Assembly: GCA_964019165.1 (NCBI GenBank)
Contig: OZ025279.1
Location: 7,060,341-7,124,340 of the forward strand
Length of the DNA stretch: 64,000 nucleotides
Direction: 5' to 3'
DNA from: Mastigias papua
Taxonomy: Eukaryota; Cnidaria; Scyphozoa; Rhizostomeae; Mastigiidae
The notes under the pieces: generated by a model
Database searches by the model: none
Told to the model about the DNA's origin: nothing
The model's input: only the letters and a program-made list of their open reading frames with translations
In this document: piece by piece, positions 15,952 through 30,400 of the stretch
Numbering within the stretch: position 1 is the stretch's first letter
How the letters are laid out: each line of letters starts with the position of its first letter
Translations under genes and position numbers: made by a program

Positions 15952-16400
15952 ATGTTTTCGTTTCAGAGACTTGTGCAATTTCAGCCCATCGCCATGTTTT
16001 GGGATCAAATCACCCAGGATAAGAATGCTACTCCTTTCGTTTCTTGTGCTATTGGTCGTACAGTATTTGAGGAGAAAGATGTACCATATAACTTTCGTGA
16101 AAACAACAGCCTTACCTTGCCTAAAGGTAAGAGAACTTTGTATGGCATAGACACCATCAGATATATTAGCAAAAAATTATGGCAGACACTACCAACAGAA
16201 GTCAAAGAGTCCCAATCACTAGAGATTTTCAAGCAAAAAATTAAATTAATTACAAACCTTGACTGTAGCTGTAGATTGTGTAAAAATTTTGTTCCAGGCC
16301 CAGACTTTATCTAAGATTAATTAGTTTTAGTTTTAAGTAGTCCTATTTCTTTTGTATAGTTGGCTTTAATTAGCACGCGGCTAGAAAACATAGCCAACTT
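15952..16400 (+). pseudogene. CR1-like LINE 3' fragment (RT C-terminus plus 3' UTR)
   Basis: The frame 15952-16314 ends with GIDTIRYISKKLWQTLPTEV, KESQSLEIFKQKIKLI and a terminal C.CRLCK.F.PG..FI. This is the conserved end of CR1/jockey-type reverse transcriptases: an aromatic-G.....R..G..LW..LP pattern, an S...FK..IK helix and a Cys-x-Cys-Arg-Leu-Cys-Lys tail, the latter common in cnidarian copies. The stop at 16312-16314 is followed by a short A/T-rich 3' UTR ending in AATAAA and an ATT/ACT simple-repeat tail (about 16403-16436). The 5' boundary is unclear, but everything upstream of the C-terminal domain is missing, so it is a 5'-truncated dead copy. Confidence 0.75.
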
Positions 16401-16425
16401 TAAATAAAAAATTTATTATTACTAC

Positions 16426-16536
16426 TATATATATTAAATATATATAATATATTATATATGTAATATATTATATATATAATATATATTATATATTATATAT
16501 TTATTTATTTATTTATTCATATATATATATATATAT
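16426..16536. repeat. TA-rich compound repeat
   Basis: TATAATATAT words followed by (TTTA)n and (TA)n, directly 3' of the LINE tail; probably the tail and its expansion. Confidence 0.8.
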
Positions 16537-16539
16537 CTT

Positions 16540-17550
16540 TGTATATCTATTTGCACGAATATGAAAAAGTTAGATCATCATATAATCGGATTAACTAGCA
16601 GACTGCGTAATTGTCCTATAGACTGTGTGGCTGTTCGCTGTTCTGCTTATAGTTACTTGCTTTGAGATGCTATATGCTGCATATAATATCATGTCTTCGT
16701 AAGATGTCTAATTTATAACTAGCGAATATAAAAAGGTATCAGTTCCTCGACAATGAAGATAGATCGGCATAAGACTAAGGAAGAAAGCTACAACATTAAT
16801 GAACTAAAAATTTAACGACAGCAAGTCAGTCAAAGCCTGTTGGTAAATAGCTGAGTTCTACCTTCATTCATGATACCAACTTCACCAAGGAAACAAAGAT
16901 TCCAGACAAACTCTGCCGAGGAAGGATTATGAGACTTTAAAGTTGACGAGCAAATGAGAAAAAACGATTTACTGAAATTTCCAGTCAGACTGACATGCCA
17001 GGATTCTGCGTTGTATAGTAAAGATAGTTGAATCCTTGGTAGATTCATTTGGGTTCAGAAGATGGCAAAAGCGGCTTTTAGAGATCGATGAGTTGACATC
17101 AGTAGGTTTCTTGTATAATGTAAGCGTAAAAATTCAACGCTACTTCGCCACATAACGTGCTCAACTTTCACCAAATGCCATATCAATACCTATCAGATCA
17201 ACCAGTGTATATTGAGAGAATGTCCCTTAGAATTATTCAAGACTTCTATATAAAGACAATAAAACAGGATTGATTTGCCAATCTAAAGACTAAAAAAAGT
17301 ACTCTATTATAAATACTCTCTGGTACCAAACAAATTACTTTCTGGTCTCGGGTTGTAGAGTAGTGGATAAAACTCGGGGGCTGCATCAAATTCTATGAAT
17401 TAATATAGCAGAGGGCTGCAAAAGATGGGATTAGGAAAGTTTGTCGAGAGCTGATGGCTTAGAGGGCTAGGATGATGAGAATTTGGATATAGCCATAATG
17501 CAGACGACATCTGTGAAATAAATTTACAATGTCATAAAAGTTTAAAGTCT
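16540..17550. other. Non-coding stretch, nothing recognised
   Basis: No frame with domain similarity and no transposon end recognised. Confidence 0.35.
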
Positions 17551-17551
17551 T

Positions 17552-18104
<553 letters not shown>

Positions 18105-18108
18105 CACA

Positions 18109-18836
18109 CAGTACAATCCGGCTGTAACGTACTTCAAGGGACCGGCTGGTTTGGTACGTTATCCACGTTATAACCGGAAGAAACAGAAATCAATCAGACT
18201 ACTATACCATACTACTGTCTACGGAATGATATATGCTTTAGAGCGCTTTTACTACTTTTTGAGGCAGAAATACTTAAATTAAATACTCGAACAAGTTTCT
18301 CCTGTGCAATATTAGAGGATTTTGGAAATTAAAACACAGCAATCACTTTTAAAGTAGAATTTCCTTCATTAGTTGTGTCAAAGCCTAATGATGCCCGTAG
18401 CATGTCTTTGAACAGCCAATTATCAGTGAGTTCTTCGTACGTTATAACCGGAGGAATTAGTCTTGAGGGACCACAAAACGAGTACTTTATAGCTGAAAGT
18501 ACGTAATAAACGAGTACGCTAGAGCCAGAGTATTTTTATAAGGGTATATATGAACCTCTTACCGAGACCGGCCACTATGGTACGTTATATGCGAAGGTAC
18601 GTCAGGGTACGTGACAACCGAGTGCGTTATAACGAGATAGCATAGCCGCTAAATGTTTCAGAGCTCTGTCAGGTCTACTTTCTCTCAATCTAATTGATCA
18701 ATCATCATGTAGGACTCTGACCACACATACTAAGACTAGGCCCATTTTGCGTGATGATTGGTCAATTAGGTTGGGAGAAAATAGGCCTAATCAGAGTTCT
18801 CAAACATTTGGCGGCTATGCTTAGAGAGATTATACT
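18109..18836. mobile_element. pogo/Tigger-like non-autonomous DNA element, interrupted
   Basis: The left end reads CAGTACAATCCGGCTGTAAC and the complement of the right end reads CAGTATAATCTC; after removal of the inserted MITE (18641-18820) it continues TCGTTATAACGCACTCGG. CAGT...CGTTATAACG termini flanked by TA are typical of pogo-type Tc1/mariner elements. The right side is followed by TA; the left flanking dinucleotide is CA, perhaps mutated. Internal sequence repeats the GTTATAACCGG and GGTACGTTAT words but has no transposase frame. Coordinates are by eye. Confidence 0.55.
18641..18820. mobile_element. Foldback MITE A, copy 1 (nested)
   Basis: Terminal inverted repeats begin CATAGCCGCTAAATGTTTCA and, on the complement of the right end, CATAGCCGCCAAATGTTTGA. 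Complementarity continues inward over about 70 bp (TTTCTC..AA.CTAATTGA.CAATCATCA on both arms). It lies inside the right terminal region of the pogo-like element. A second copy is at 26293-26472. Confidence 0.75.
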
Positions 18837-18839
18837 GTA

Positions 18840-19665
18840 TATATGTTTATATATCCACAGTGTCGATTTACAACTCCACGAAACACAACGTGAGTCAGAT
18901 CCATAATTATTCTAAAGCTTGTAATGAAACCTAGAGATTAATATTAATAGAACAGTCTAAAACTGCCTTGGTGTACCATTCCTGGCAAATGAATTTGTGT
19001 TTAGGAATGAAAAGGAAGAATGGTTCGGTTGTGTAATGTCATTTTTTCAACAGACTCCGCATACGTCATAACTAATTTCTACTTTGTCCTAACTCAATCT
19101 ACTATCCTTCTAATCTGTCAACGACAAATTGTATTTGACACATTGTGAATTGCATAAGTAAGATCAAGCTACCTAGCAAATTGAAATCATCCGGATTCGG
19201 ATTTTTTGAGAGTACTCTAGGGTAACTTTTTTCAATTATGTGACAGTGGTTATTTTGTTCCTGTCATAGCTATCCATTTGCATTCATTCACAACAACTTT
19301 TAGATAAAGCATAGCTTATAATCTTCTATGTGATAGGAATGCGCTGTAACGGCATAAGTCTTAGACTTTCAAATTTGCACTTTCTGTACAGCTGAAGCTA
19401 AAATTATCCGGTCTCTATAAACATATAAATTAAAGTGATTTACGTAAGTTAAGAACTGTATGTTGATATTCCACTGCTCTTTCTGAGACCAACAATATTA
19501 TCATAATTATGATATTATTATTATGTCATTATGATGTCATTGCTAATAATAATAATAATTATATGATAATAATGCAATTATAGAGTGCTAAAATCTACAT
19601 ACACATATTCTAAAGCCCCGAATAAAATAGTGTTTAAAAGCTAAAAAGAATGTCATTAACATGTT
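18840..19665. other. Non-coding stretch, nothing recognised
   Basis: A small AT-rich stretch with ATTATTATTATTA-type runs lies at about 19500-19580; otherwise I see nothing. Confidence 0.35.
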
Positions 19666-19674
19666 AAAATAGTT

Positions 19675-20760
19675 ATGAAATAAATGCTTTTCTAATCTTG
19701 TTTTGAAAATATGGACACTATGAGATCATCTAATTTCAATCTGCAGATTGTTCCAGAGTCTAGGGGCTGCAGTAGAAAATGTTCTGTCTCCGCGAGAAGT
19801 AAATTTTGTTTTCGGAACTATTAAGGTTATAGATTTTTCTGATCTCAATTTGTATCTGTCATTGGTATGTATCCTCAACATATCTTTCAGGTAGGCTAAA
19901 GCCATGTTGTTATGTGTCTAAAATGTCAAATACAAAATTTTGAAGTTAATCCTTTCTTTTATTGGCAGCCAATGCAATTCCCGCACAATTGGGGCAATAT
20001 GATCATACTTGCCAGTCCCAGTAATAATCCTTGCAGCAGCATTCTGAACACGTTGCAGCTTTTGCAACTGAGAATTCGACAAACCAAACAGAAGACTGTT
20101 ACAGTAGTCGAGTTTACTTGTGATAAGAGCATGTACAATCTTTTCAGTGTGGCTACGATTCAGATATTTTCTCATGTGATTGATATTATAGATGTGATAA
20201 AATGCAGCGCTGCATGTCTTTGTAATATGATTTTCCATAGACAGATTATTATCAATAAGTACTCCAAGATTTTTAACACTAGTTACTGTCTTTATCTCTG
20301 AATCTCTGATTCTGATTGAATCACTGATCTTCAGCTTGTTCACTAGCATCCATTTTCTAATATCATCGACACAGTTCTGTGCTACATGCAATGCTTCTTT
20401 CTGTGACATTTGATTAACTGGCTTGAAAGACAGGCATATATGGTGGTCATCGGCATAACTGTGAGCGTTTGGTAGATAAAACAAATAAGAATGGTGTAAA
20501 TAAGAAACAAAATGGGGCCCAAGCAGGAACCTTGGGGCACTCCATATTTGAGCGCTTTCTTATCTGATACTACATTGGAGATCTGTACAAGCTGAAATCT
20601 GACACAAACCAGTCAAGAGCTCTTCCTGAAATTCCCGTTTTTGTCTTCAGGGTCTCCAACAATATGCAATAGTCAATGGTGTCAAACGCTGCACTTAGAT
20701 CAAGCATTACTAGCAAGGTGACCTGTTGTCATCCATATCAGACCGAATATCAGAAGTTAC
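19675..20760 (-). pseudogene. CR1/L2-like LINE reverse transcriptase relic
   Basis: Read on the minus strand from about 20760 down: DLSAAFDTIDYCILLETL (RT motif A, catalytic Asp), GISGRALDWF, YGVPQGSCLGPILFLIY (motif B), a frameshift, then SYADD (the catalytic YADD box), the KNLGVLIDNNLSMENHI segment, SKLDYCNSLLFGL, LQRVQNAAARII, LHWLPIKERI and, after in-frame stops, GDRTFSTAAPRLWNNLQIEI. These are the ordered motifs of a CR1/L2-type reverse transcriptase. The longest open piece is 19918-20484. At least one frameshift and two in-frame stops make it inactive, and the endonuclease part is not visible. Confidence 0.85.
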
Positions 20761-20964
20761 TTTCAATAACGCAATCTCTATACTGTAGTTCTTCATGTAA
20801 GCTGACTGTTAAAGGGCAGTTTATACTGATTACATGAATAGGGTTGTCGATGGTGGGGACTACCAGTTATCCTTTTCGGTGTCCCTGAACCTTGTGAGAA
20901 TTCGCCCCCTTAAAGTTACAGAAAAAGTTATGCATTCAGCTGACAATAAGGGAACGAGAATTTC

Positions 20965-21300
20965 TTGGAAATTAACTTTCAGCGGGAACTGCGAGATGGT
21001 TTAGCATTTGAAAGATCCTATATGCAAAAATTAAGTTTTAATGAGAAAATGCAATTTCTATATTTTCGATGCCCTCATCTGTTCAACTGTGGAAATCAGG
21101 AGTTTTCGAAAAAATCGACTAACGGATGGATTTTTGTCCAAGGAAACGACAAAAATGATAAGGCTTTGTTAATGGAATCAAAGGGAAACAAACCTACTTC
21201 CAATGGATGGGAATTTCGAATAACTGCCGATTCAAATAACGGGGAGTCCAAGGCCACAATTACCAATCGCCCAACTGGCCCTAGTCTGAGGGTTTGTTGA
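20965..21300 (+). CDS. Unrecognised open reading frame of 111 residues
   Basis: An open frame with fairly protein-like composition (for example NGWIFVQGNDKNDKALLMES and SNGWEFRITADSNN). I do not recognise a family. It could be an exon of an unidentified gene, a transposon-derived relic or chance. It lies between a dead LINE on the left and a long inverted repeat on the right, which favours a relic. Confidence 0.2.
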   Translation: MEINFQRELRDGLAFERSYMQKLSFNEKMQFLYFRCPHLFNCGNQEFSKKSTNGWIFVQGNDKNDKALLMESKGNKPTSNGWEFRITADSNNGESKATITNRPTGPSLRVC

Positions 21301-21559
21301 TATTCTTAAAGTTAGGGAGTCCCAAGCAAAACTTCAAAAATACCTGTAGACAATGAAATGGTTTCATTCTTTGATAGTGCCAGGATACAAGCACAGCTAT
21401 ACGAAGCAAAACTTCTCCCTAACTGGGTGCTGAATACAAATCACATGGAAAATATTTCTTAAAGTATACAGGGCCCTAGTTGGATTTCGATCCAGGGCCC
21501 CGCAGAGTGAATATAAACACACGCATTGTTTTGTAAGATAGCGACTTATAAAAAAGTAA

Positions 21560-22505
<946 letters not shown>

Positions 22506-22509
22506 TTAT

Positions 22510-25165
22510 ACATTGCTTACTTAAATCTTAAAAATGATTGCAGCGAGTTACTAATTCAAAGAAGCTAATGCCATAATTCTATATTACTGTCGGTTTTTTT
22601 GCCTTTCGTACATTGCACTAGTTGTATATCTTTATCATCGTATGGTAACTCGTGCTAGCCAAATAGAAATTACCTTGCACACGAAACATTAACAATTCTG
22701 GTTTAATTGAATAGAATGCAACAGTTTCCAACACTATGTAATCTTTTCTCATAAAATTACCCTCACTCTCACTTACAACTTTGTTTCCTATTCAAAGCTC
22801 TGAAAGAGCTCAGCATTTTCTACATGTTATGATTCAACACGCTCCCCAGTTCCCTCTAGCGGTTTACCATGCAGTTCTCAGTGTTTAGCCAGATAGTATT
22901 CAAACTACAGTTAACTAAAACCCATAGCTAGATCAAATCTAACGAACATAGAGCTTAGTCTGGCTTTACATTCGCCTACTCTTCTGATGGAGAATACCCA
23001 AAGAGAATTTTCTCCAAGTTAATAACGTGTCACTTGAGATTCCACCCAAATCACTTTAACCTTGTAGACAAATGTAAATTTTGGTGCAACACTCTCTCAT
23101 TGTTAGGCATGGCATTACTGAGAAGTTTTGCAATTTCTTTGAAATTCAATCGCTTCTAATCTCACTGGTCATGATATTAGATTATGGCCTTGTAGAATTA
23201 GACGCTATCAAGACACAGAGAATAGTTGAAAAACCAATGGCTTGAACTTTGGTTTACAGTTCTAAGATCTCTGTCTCACTCCAGGTCAAATAACGTTGAA
23301 TCTTTCGATCATGTTTTAAAGATTCATTCAATCAAATTAAAAATATCGATATAACATCTCGGGTCACTCTGGCCCCATCAAGACACCATTTCGGCACAGT
23401 TCTGCAAAGATAGGGACAGCTTAGCCTCAATAGCCAAATTGGTGCTACTAGTTTAAAAAATTCTATCCCACACGTTGACCAAACTTCACCATATTTTCCA
23501 CAACTGTGTCTAAAGTGGACAGACAATCTTCGAAAACACACTTTCCCTAGCTACCTTGGGGTATGTTGATATCCTTCAACGGAACATTTGGTTGCAGAGT
23601 TTTTAGGCCAATTGTGTGCAAAGTGGCATATGAGACGTTGAAAAGTAAATTTGGCTAATTTGGCAAAATAAACACTTCTGATTTATCACCAGACAAGGCT
23701 GTAGAGGAAGGACGGTCGGTGGAGCTCAGACCCCCTTCTATTTTTCAAAGAGAGGCTGAGTCTCTCTTCCCTTTTCTCTGGGTTATGTTGATATGCGAAT
23801 CAGGATACTACAATGAGACCTCAATTGCATCAGATTACAGGTGCTTTTTCCATTCTTACAAAAATACATCACTATTTCGCAAGTTGGCAATAAAGTACTC
23901 GATAGCTCAAAAAGTTAAAAAAGGTCAGTACTGGATTTTCTTTAATGTGTTATGTTTTCATACTATTACCATGTAGCTCTATTGCCTATTGTTATAACTC
24001 TGTTGGTTTTTAGTAATGCGTTCTATAAGTATTATTATTAGTTGATAGAAAGTAACTATTGCAAGTCTTTATGGTCATAGTCATTCAAAACACAGTAGTT
24101 CTGTCTACAGTGGTGCTGAATGACATCGTTGGATGCAGTCGCTATACAGTGATATTATTTATTGATTTTTAAATGACCATCCTCTGGAGTGAGCGCCCAC
24201 TCTCGAAGGTTCCTCGAGGGCTGACTTTTAAACGAGCGCCCGGGATGCTCTTTTGAGGAAATACGGTGCCAACGAAAGCAAAAGTTTACGGAGTCACACC
24301 CACACACTGCCCGACAAATCCTCCCTTGTTAGTTACTGATATTGAGGTTCTTTGTATCGAGCAGGATTCATTGAGAGGTTACTTAATAGGATAGATAGTA
24401 CCGTGAAATGAAATAATATTGATTAACCATACTTTTTAAGATAATAAGATAGGAGTCAGGCTCAACTATTCCAGTAATAAAGATCAGGTAAAGATCAGAT
24501 TTAACTTTAATTTCATTTATTTAATCTTTTGTTTATCAATGTGTTGTAAGATTGCATTGTAGATAAGATCATTTAGGTTTGTATTCTTTTCAGTTCCAGG
24601 TTCAATAACTTAACTATTGTATTATTTTAGCACGATCCACCATAAATCAATCCTTAGAATGACGTGGCTACTATGCCTAAAGAATTGAAAATGAAGTCAT
24701 ATCAAACCAAATCAAATCAGAAGTGCCAATCCTAAGCAGCTGTGTACCATTCTTGCTCAAAAGACACGACTTGCAATATCAATTTTTAACAAAAAACGGA
24801 TGAAGAAGTCTAAATTTAGCAGGGAGCATTGATAGTCTATCTTCATTTTAAGAAAGCTAGCTAATTAATCCAAAATTGAACAGATTCGTTATCATTGAAT
24901 GATAGTAAAACAGCTCGAAGCTTATTTGGTTGGGGGCTTATTCGAGGGGAGGGCTTATTCGCGGGGGGCTTAACTACTAAATACATGCTTCATATAAAGT
25001 TCATTGTCAAAACTCCTTTTCTCCATGATTAAAAGAGTATTGTATTAAGAATTGATCTGTATCAAGGTCTTCATCATCATCTGGGGGGGGGGCGATGTTC
25101 CTTACGAATATAAGTACTATACAGCGATTAACCAAAAGATAGATCAATAATGGCCTCGTTTCTAT
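22510..25165. other. Non-coding stretch, nothing firm recognised
   Basis: No domain-bearing frame. A GC-rich patch at 24185-24250 and G-rich words at 24930-24970 look like worn transposon ends but have no partner that I can define. Confidence 0.35.
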
Positions 25166-25168
25166 GGA

Positions 25169-25406
25169 CTGTTGGGTATCACAAAGTGTTGTAGAGTGTT
25201 GCAAGCATTGTGAGTTGTAGCACGTTGCAACCAATGGAAACTGCTGTAATGAAATGCTGCAACACCCTACGACGGTTTGCGACCTATTTTGCAGAGATAG
25301 GAATCTTCACAAGCACCAGTTTCCATTGGTCGCACAGTGTTGCAAAATACAATTCTGGTAACACTTTGCGACACTTTGCGACACTTCGCAACACTTTGTG
25401 ATACCC
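25169..25406. mobile_element. MITE with GGGTATCACAAAGTGTTG ends
   Basis: The left end GGGTATCACAAAGTGTTG (from 25169) matches the complement of the right end near 25405, and complementarity continues with AGTGTTGC / AGTGTCGC. Internal short repeats (CACTTTGCGA) add to the fold. I could not find a target duplication, so the superfamily is open; GGG-start termini are seen in Harbinger-type elements. Confidence 0.55.
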
Positions 25407-25409
25407 CGA

Positions 25410-26290
25410 GACTCAATGAAAACCAACTGGGCAAATGTTAAAAGTAAAGTAAAGAAAAGTAAAGGAAAGCAAAGAAGTTGTCCTTGATAAGCACAAGAGC
25501 AAATACCTTACATCAAAATTAGCTTCTGAGGTCATCTTGAAGAGTATATTTTCTTTCCTTATTGCATCTAGACTTTAGTTCATCAAGCGCAACGCCGATA
25601 AAATTCGTATATGATCATTAAGTATCGCATGAACCATTGTGTAGGAGAAAATATCTTACAGATTCACAGACAAAAAGCTTGGAAGAACCTTGAAAACGAA
25701 CGTACGAAGAAATGCTTGAAATATCAATATTGATAAGTATGGAGAATATGGGTTGTAATTGCCTTGAAAGACCCCATAGTTAGTTAACATTCCTGTAAGT
25801 AACCACATTCCACGAAATAAATATGTTGGATATCCAGTGGTAGTCAGATCTTATGAGTTAACAAAGACTTTAATCATAAGAATTTTTGGCAAACTCGACA
25901 GTTTCATAGGATATTCAGTTTAGTAGCAACCAATATGACTAAGCAATATTAGTTATATGAGGCATAACAAGGACTGTTCTTATCAGAAAAGGGATCTAGT
26001 GACGATTTGATATCTGGTTCTACTATATTCTAATAATATATGCGATCCAATGACTAGTTGCGCATGTTTCCAATTATATTACAACATTACACGATGTTTT
26101 ATATAACTAGCCAAGCTCGGCGACTAGCTCCTATATTGCCTTGTATTTGCATTCATTTTGATCACTTTGTAGTACAACGGTTATATAGTAGTTCCGTAAT
26201 TTAACTGCACATCTAGTGCTATAGACATTGTAATTGCAGAGTATTACCATAGGATACTATAAACGTTATGGTTTCAAAGGAAGCCCCTCT
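25410..26290. other. Non-coding stretch, nothing recognised
   Basis: No feature supported. Confidence 0.3.
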
Positions 26291-26292
26291 AG

Positions 26293-26472
26293 CATAGCTG
26301 TCAAATGTTTGAGAGCCCTGTCAGGTCTATTTTCTCCTAACCTAATAGACCAATCATCATGCAAAATGGGCCTATCTTTAGTATCTGAGGTCAGAACCCT
26401 GCACGATGATTAGTCAATTAGGTAGGGAGAAAATAGACTTAACAAGGTTCTCAAACATTTGGTGGCTATTCT
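26293..26472. mobile_element. Foldback MITE A, copy 2
   Basis: GCATAGCTGTCAAATGTTTG at the left and the complement of CAAACATTTGGTGGCTATTC at the right form terminal inverted repeats, with the same internal words as copy 1 (CAATCATCATG, AGTCAATTAGGTAGGGAGAA). Flanked by TA on both sides (CTA | GCATAG ... CTATTC | TAG), consistent with a Tc1/mariner-type TA target. Confidence 0.75.
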
Positions 26473-26479
26473 AGTCCCT

Positions 26480-28730
26480 TTACGAAGCATTCACTACTGG
26501 GATTGCACACAATTCAGGCGAATTAGGCATCCTCCTTCGTAATTGCATGCAGTCAGAAAACTATTCAAAATTGAAACGTTTCTTGGAGATTTTCGCACAA
26601 GTTCCAGAACTTCTTTTACCTTCTGCATGCAGGTTCCTTTTAAAGAGGTACCTTATATAAAAGACAAAGCGTGTAGATCAATGAATTACAGAGCAATTAG
26701 AAGTCATCATGTCTAGAGTTCAAGTAACCGATGTTGCCAAACTTTCTTACAATCAGCATTGAAACTACAACAGCTTAGCTACTGAATGAGCTTCAGGATC
26801 AAAATGCATATCTACGAAGGGCAAAACTGGATATTTTGTTTAAAATCTATTCAACGTTTCTTTTTGAGGAGTAGGTGTCTATAGTTGAACACCCTATACT
26901 ACAATCATTGACCGAAGACAATCTATTTTCAGCTATTCATATCACCTATAGGTTATTTTTCAAGACAGAATTAGAATGTCTGGTGCCCTTCTTATCAAAA
27001 CAGAGAATCTCAAAGCTAAAGTTATCCAAAAGTATGGCAAAAATGTCACTTATCATATTTTACAGTTTATTTTAGGCTGTCTGCTCCAAAAGGATGGGCA
27101 CTTCACATAGAGAATTGAATAAAATATACAGTGAGAGTCGCAAAGTGATCAAAATGATGTTGCTCCTTCATGTAAACCAAACACGTACTTTCAAAGAGAC
27201 GACACTCCTTTTATAACTATTTCTTTTCAATCGTGGGTCAAAGAACCAACCAAGTAATTGGTTCGTACATTTGGCGAGCATCAGGCCATCTTACGATCTG
27301 TTGCGCCCCAATGAAACAAATGCTATTGGCTCCAATGAGGTCAGTTACCTGAGCTGTAAGGGAAGCACCAGATGCTTGGGAAAATGAGAAACTTTGGATT
27401 TTACAATGCATTAGTTTGTTATAAAAGAAATAGAATGCAATTTTAAAAGCAAATTCCATGATTCACATCATAAGTCTATTCCGGTTTATTGCGATTAATT
27501 GCATAAATCACGACTTATTATTTATGACATCATTCATCATAAATAACCCCAATTTCCCTTTTATGTATAGGGTAGGAAATCTAATAATCTACTTTCGTCT
27601 TATCAATTATCCACCAAATGTTTCATTCAATACATTAGCAATATTTCGGTGTCATTGTAAACACCCTCGACTCGGCGTCATCTCTTTAATTGATACTATT
27701 AATTTGGCAACACAATAGACTTAACTTGTTGCGGGCATGACTGTGTGTTCAAAAGTGACATACATATTGACTGTTTTTTTACAAAAACACTGATTAACCC
27801 AACATATCATATAATGATGTCATTCGTGTTTGTTTATTATTCTACTCACATATTCACATTCAGTTAAATATTCGAGCAATGTTGGCCGTGGCGCAGCCAA
27901 TTGCGGTTAATTATGTGATACGATTTGGCCTATCATGACCTACCTAGTCTAAAAAGTGTGTGAAGCTACGCCCGCCTCTACAGTGGCCTGAGGGAGTTCT
28001 ACACTCCCCCAGAAATGCGTTCCGTCCAAAACAATCAAAATGTGCTATTTCTGTCTGTAAATTGCTTTCATTTTTTGTATTCTACGAGCCAAAAGGGAAG
28101 AAATAGGTACCACGGAGAAGCAGACAGCACGTGAATTTGTTACAGCTATGTATTCTCCTAATTTACTGACTAATATAAGACATAATATTTACAGATCTCA
28201 GCAGATACTCTTCAATCAAGGGAACCACGACCATTCTGTCGGCAGATTGTAGGCCTGACATCCCCCAATGAAGATTCTAAGAAGGATCCCATATATTGCT
28301 TCGGCATTAGCAAATGAAGAGAACAAGATAAAGGGCGAGATAGATAGAAAGGGAGAAGAAGAGAGGAAGATCTGACTTGTGGAAAACAGCGTGAACGAGA
28401 CATGCAAAATATGACTTTTTCATGCTTTCTCCATGAGTGTGCGGTCACAAACCAATTCTGGGTTCGATACTGAAGTATTGCGGTCCAGCTATAACAGTTA
28501 CACAAAACCATTGGATAGATACAATCTTTTCCTTGATATCTGATACATTTTTGCGTATTCAAAAAAGTTATCAATAGTGAATTCTGACATCCGTAACATT
28601 CGCACAGGCGAACGCCATATATGTTCAATTATACACTGATGTTCCATCCTGAATTTTGCTTTTAACTTTGGCTGTAACATAAGATCAATAAAAAATGATG
28701 GACTCAAAAAAGCATAGCAAACAAGCTATG
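26480..28730. other. Non-coding stretch, nothing recognised
   Basis: Several frames of 60-140 codons occur on both strands, but none has recognisable motifs and their compositions look random. Confidence 0.35.
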
Positions 28731-28739
28731 CGAGCTATC

Positions 28740-30400
28740 GCTGTAAATGAATGGAACCATCTTCATAATTCTTGATTGTTGGGTGTCATAAAAATTTTTA
28801 AAATTAATAAGCCCTTTCGGGAATTTTCCTTTAGTAGTATAAGTTCTTTAAATATTTCGGCCTACATGTAGGTTCCTTACAAAGTGGTTCCTTACAAAAA
28901 AGCGTGTATGTCAATAGTTAAATAATTTATAGGCCTCAGCAGTCAATTGGAGTTAATCCTTGTTACACGTTTTTCAAAAGGAAACGCTTTTAAGGGACCT
29001 ACTGCTAGAAGCCAAAAGTTTACTGAACTCTTACAACCAAGAACAGAGTACCTAAGGAGCTTTTGAAGTTCATGAATTTTTTCATCGCTGCAAACAACTG
29101 AGAATTAGGAAGCCAATTCCAGTAACTGCAGTCAAAGTTTTATGAATTATGTGTAATTAATGCAGCAAAACTGTCTTTTAAGCAACAATTCACAACTAGA
29201 CTACGATGGTTGATTTTTTCTGCTTCCATACTAGCTACTTCAGGGAATTAACTATGCAACTAAAATTAAGAAACTATTAGGGGTATTAAAATACTAAAAT
29301 GTGGACCACAGAGAGCAGGAAATAAGGTCCTTTAAGAACCAGGCCTAGAACTACAATCCTCGCCAAAATTGTTGGAACACCTACTGCGTTGTCACAGAAT
29401 TTTTCTCCTCCTCCACCCCTTTCCTTGATACAATGTTGAAGTATGACGAGATTGTTCTGCTTTGACAGTTCTTTTCGCTAATGGCTGGTAGATGGTCATT
29501 TCCAACGTAATAATCAACATTGTTCATGGGGGGAGGGGGGGGGGGAGGGAATAGGAACAGGAGAGTTATCCACTGGCAGTAAAACAGGAATAACGTTGTT
29601 CTCCAGGATGACTAAACCGTTGGTGTTCCAACTAATTTTGGCGAGGATTGTAGGTTCTTCTTCTCATGACGTACAATAGGTTTTTCTTCCCATGCAGAAC
29701 AAAAGAGTAAATAACCTGCAGCCATATTTTGGCAAGACTATTGTCGTGAAATGGGCATGGCAAACAGGTATGGTGCTAATTACGTAATGAATTTTACTAG
29801 AGTCTCTTCTGATTCCAAATACGTATATGTGTGGGTCCGGAACTATACAGGGAGAAGGGAAATAAAAATAGATAGAGACTGTTCTGCATTAAGATAAAAC
29901 TAATCCGGCAGGATGTACAAATTTTGGTAAAAGGAACCTAGTTTAGGCTATAATTCTTATTGTAATACGACAAGTTCCTTAATAGTCCTTCAAATTTAAG
30001 TGCATACCTAGTGCATTGAAATAGCATGGATGAAAGGAAAGTATTGCGATTGTCAATTGTTAACATAGGGTACTACAGACAATGTAAGTTTCAATGCAGG
30101 GTTTTTTTTAATGTGCCGCTCTTCACACGACGTGCAGTTCTAAAACCTCTTTGTGCATTTCTAGAGAGAGAGAGAGAGGGAGATCTGTACATATTACAAT
30201 GTACACGCATTTCATTGTACACGCATTTCATTGTACACGCATTTTTTTGCAAGTAACCACGTTATAAGGAACCTACATGTAGAACGCCGAAATATTTAAA
30301 AAAACTACTACAGGAAAATTCTCTAAGGAACTTTTCATTCATAAAAAATTTTTATAAAAGCAAAAAATCAAGAATTAGAAAATAGGTTCCTTTCGTTTGT
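28740..30400. mobile_element. Element with long imperfect inverted arms
   Basis: The left arm (28745-28890: ATTCTTGATT, CATAAAAATTTTTA, GGGAATTTTCCTTTAGTAGT, AAATATTTCGG, CTACATGTAGGTTCCTTA) matches the complement of the right arm at 30255-30395. Internal AGGAACTTTT and AAGGAACC words recur. It contains the Tc1/mariner-type MITE at 29354-29650. No transposase frame is visible; a diverged non-autonomous DNA element is the simplest reading. Confidence 0.5.
29354..29650. mobile_element. Tc1/mariner-type MITE with TA duplication
   Basis: Ends CAATCCTCGCCAAAATT...TTGGAACACC and, on the complement of the right side, CAATCCTCGCCAAAATTAGT...TGGAACACC, each flanked by TA (29352-29353 and 29651-29652). 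CAAAATT.TTGGAACACC is a familiar Tc1-like terminus. At 297 bp with no frame, it is non-autonomous. It carries a run of G (about 29527-29550). Confidence 0.8.

Noticed and set aside
28212..28628. 138-codon minus-strand frame as a gene
   Set aside because: Low-complexity, no domain, a competing overlapping frame and no splice context.
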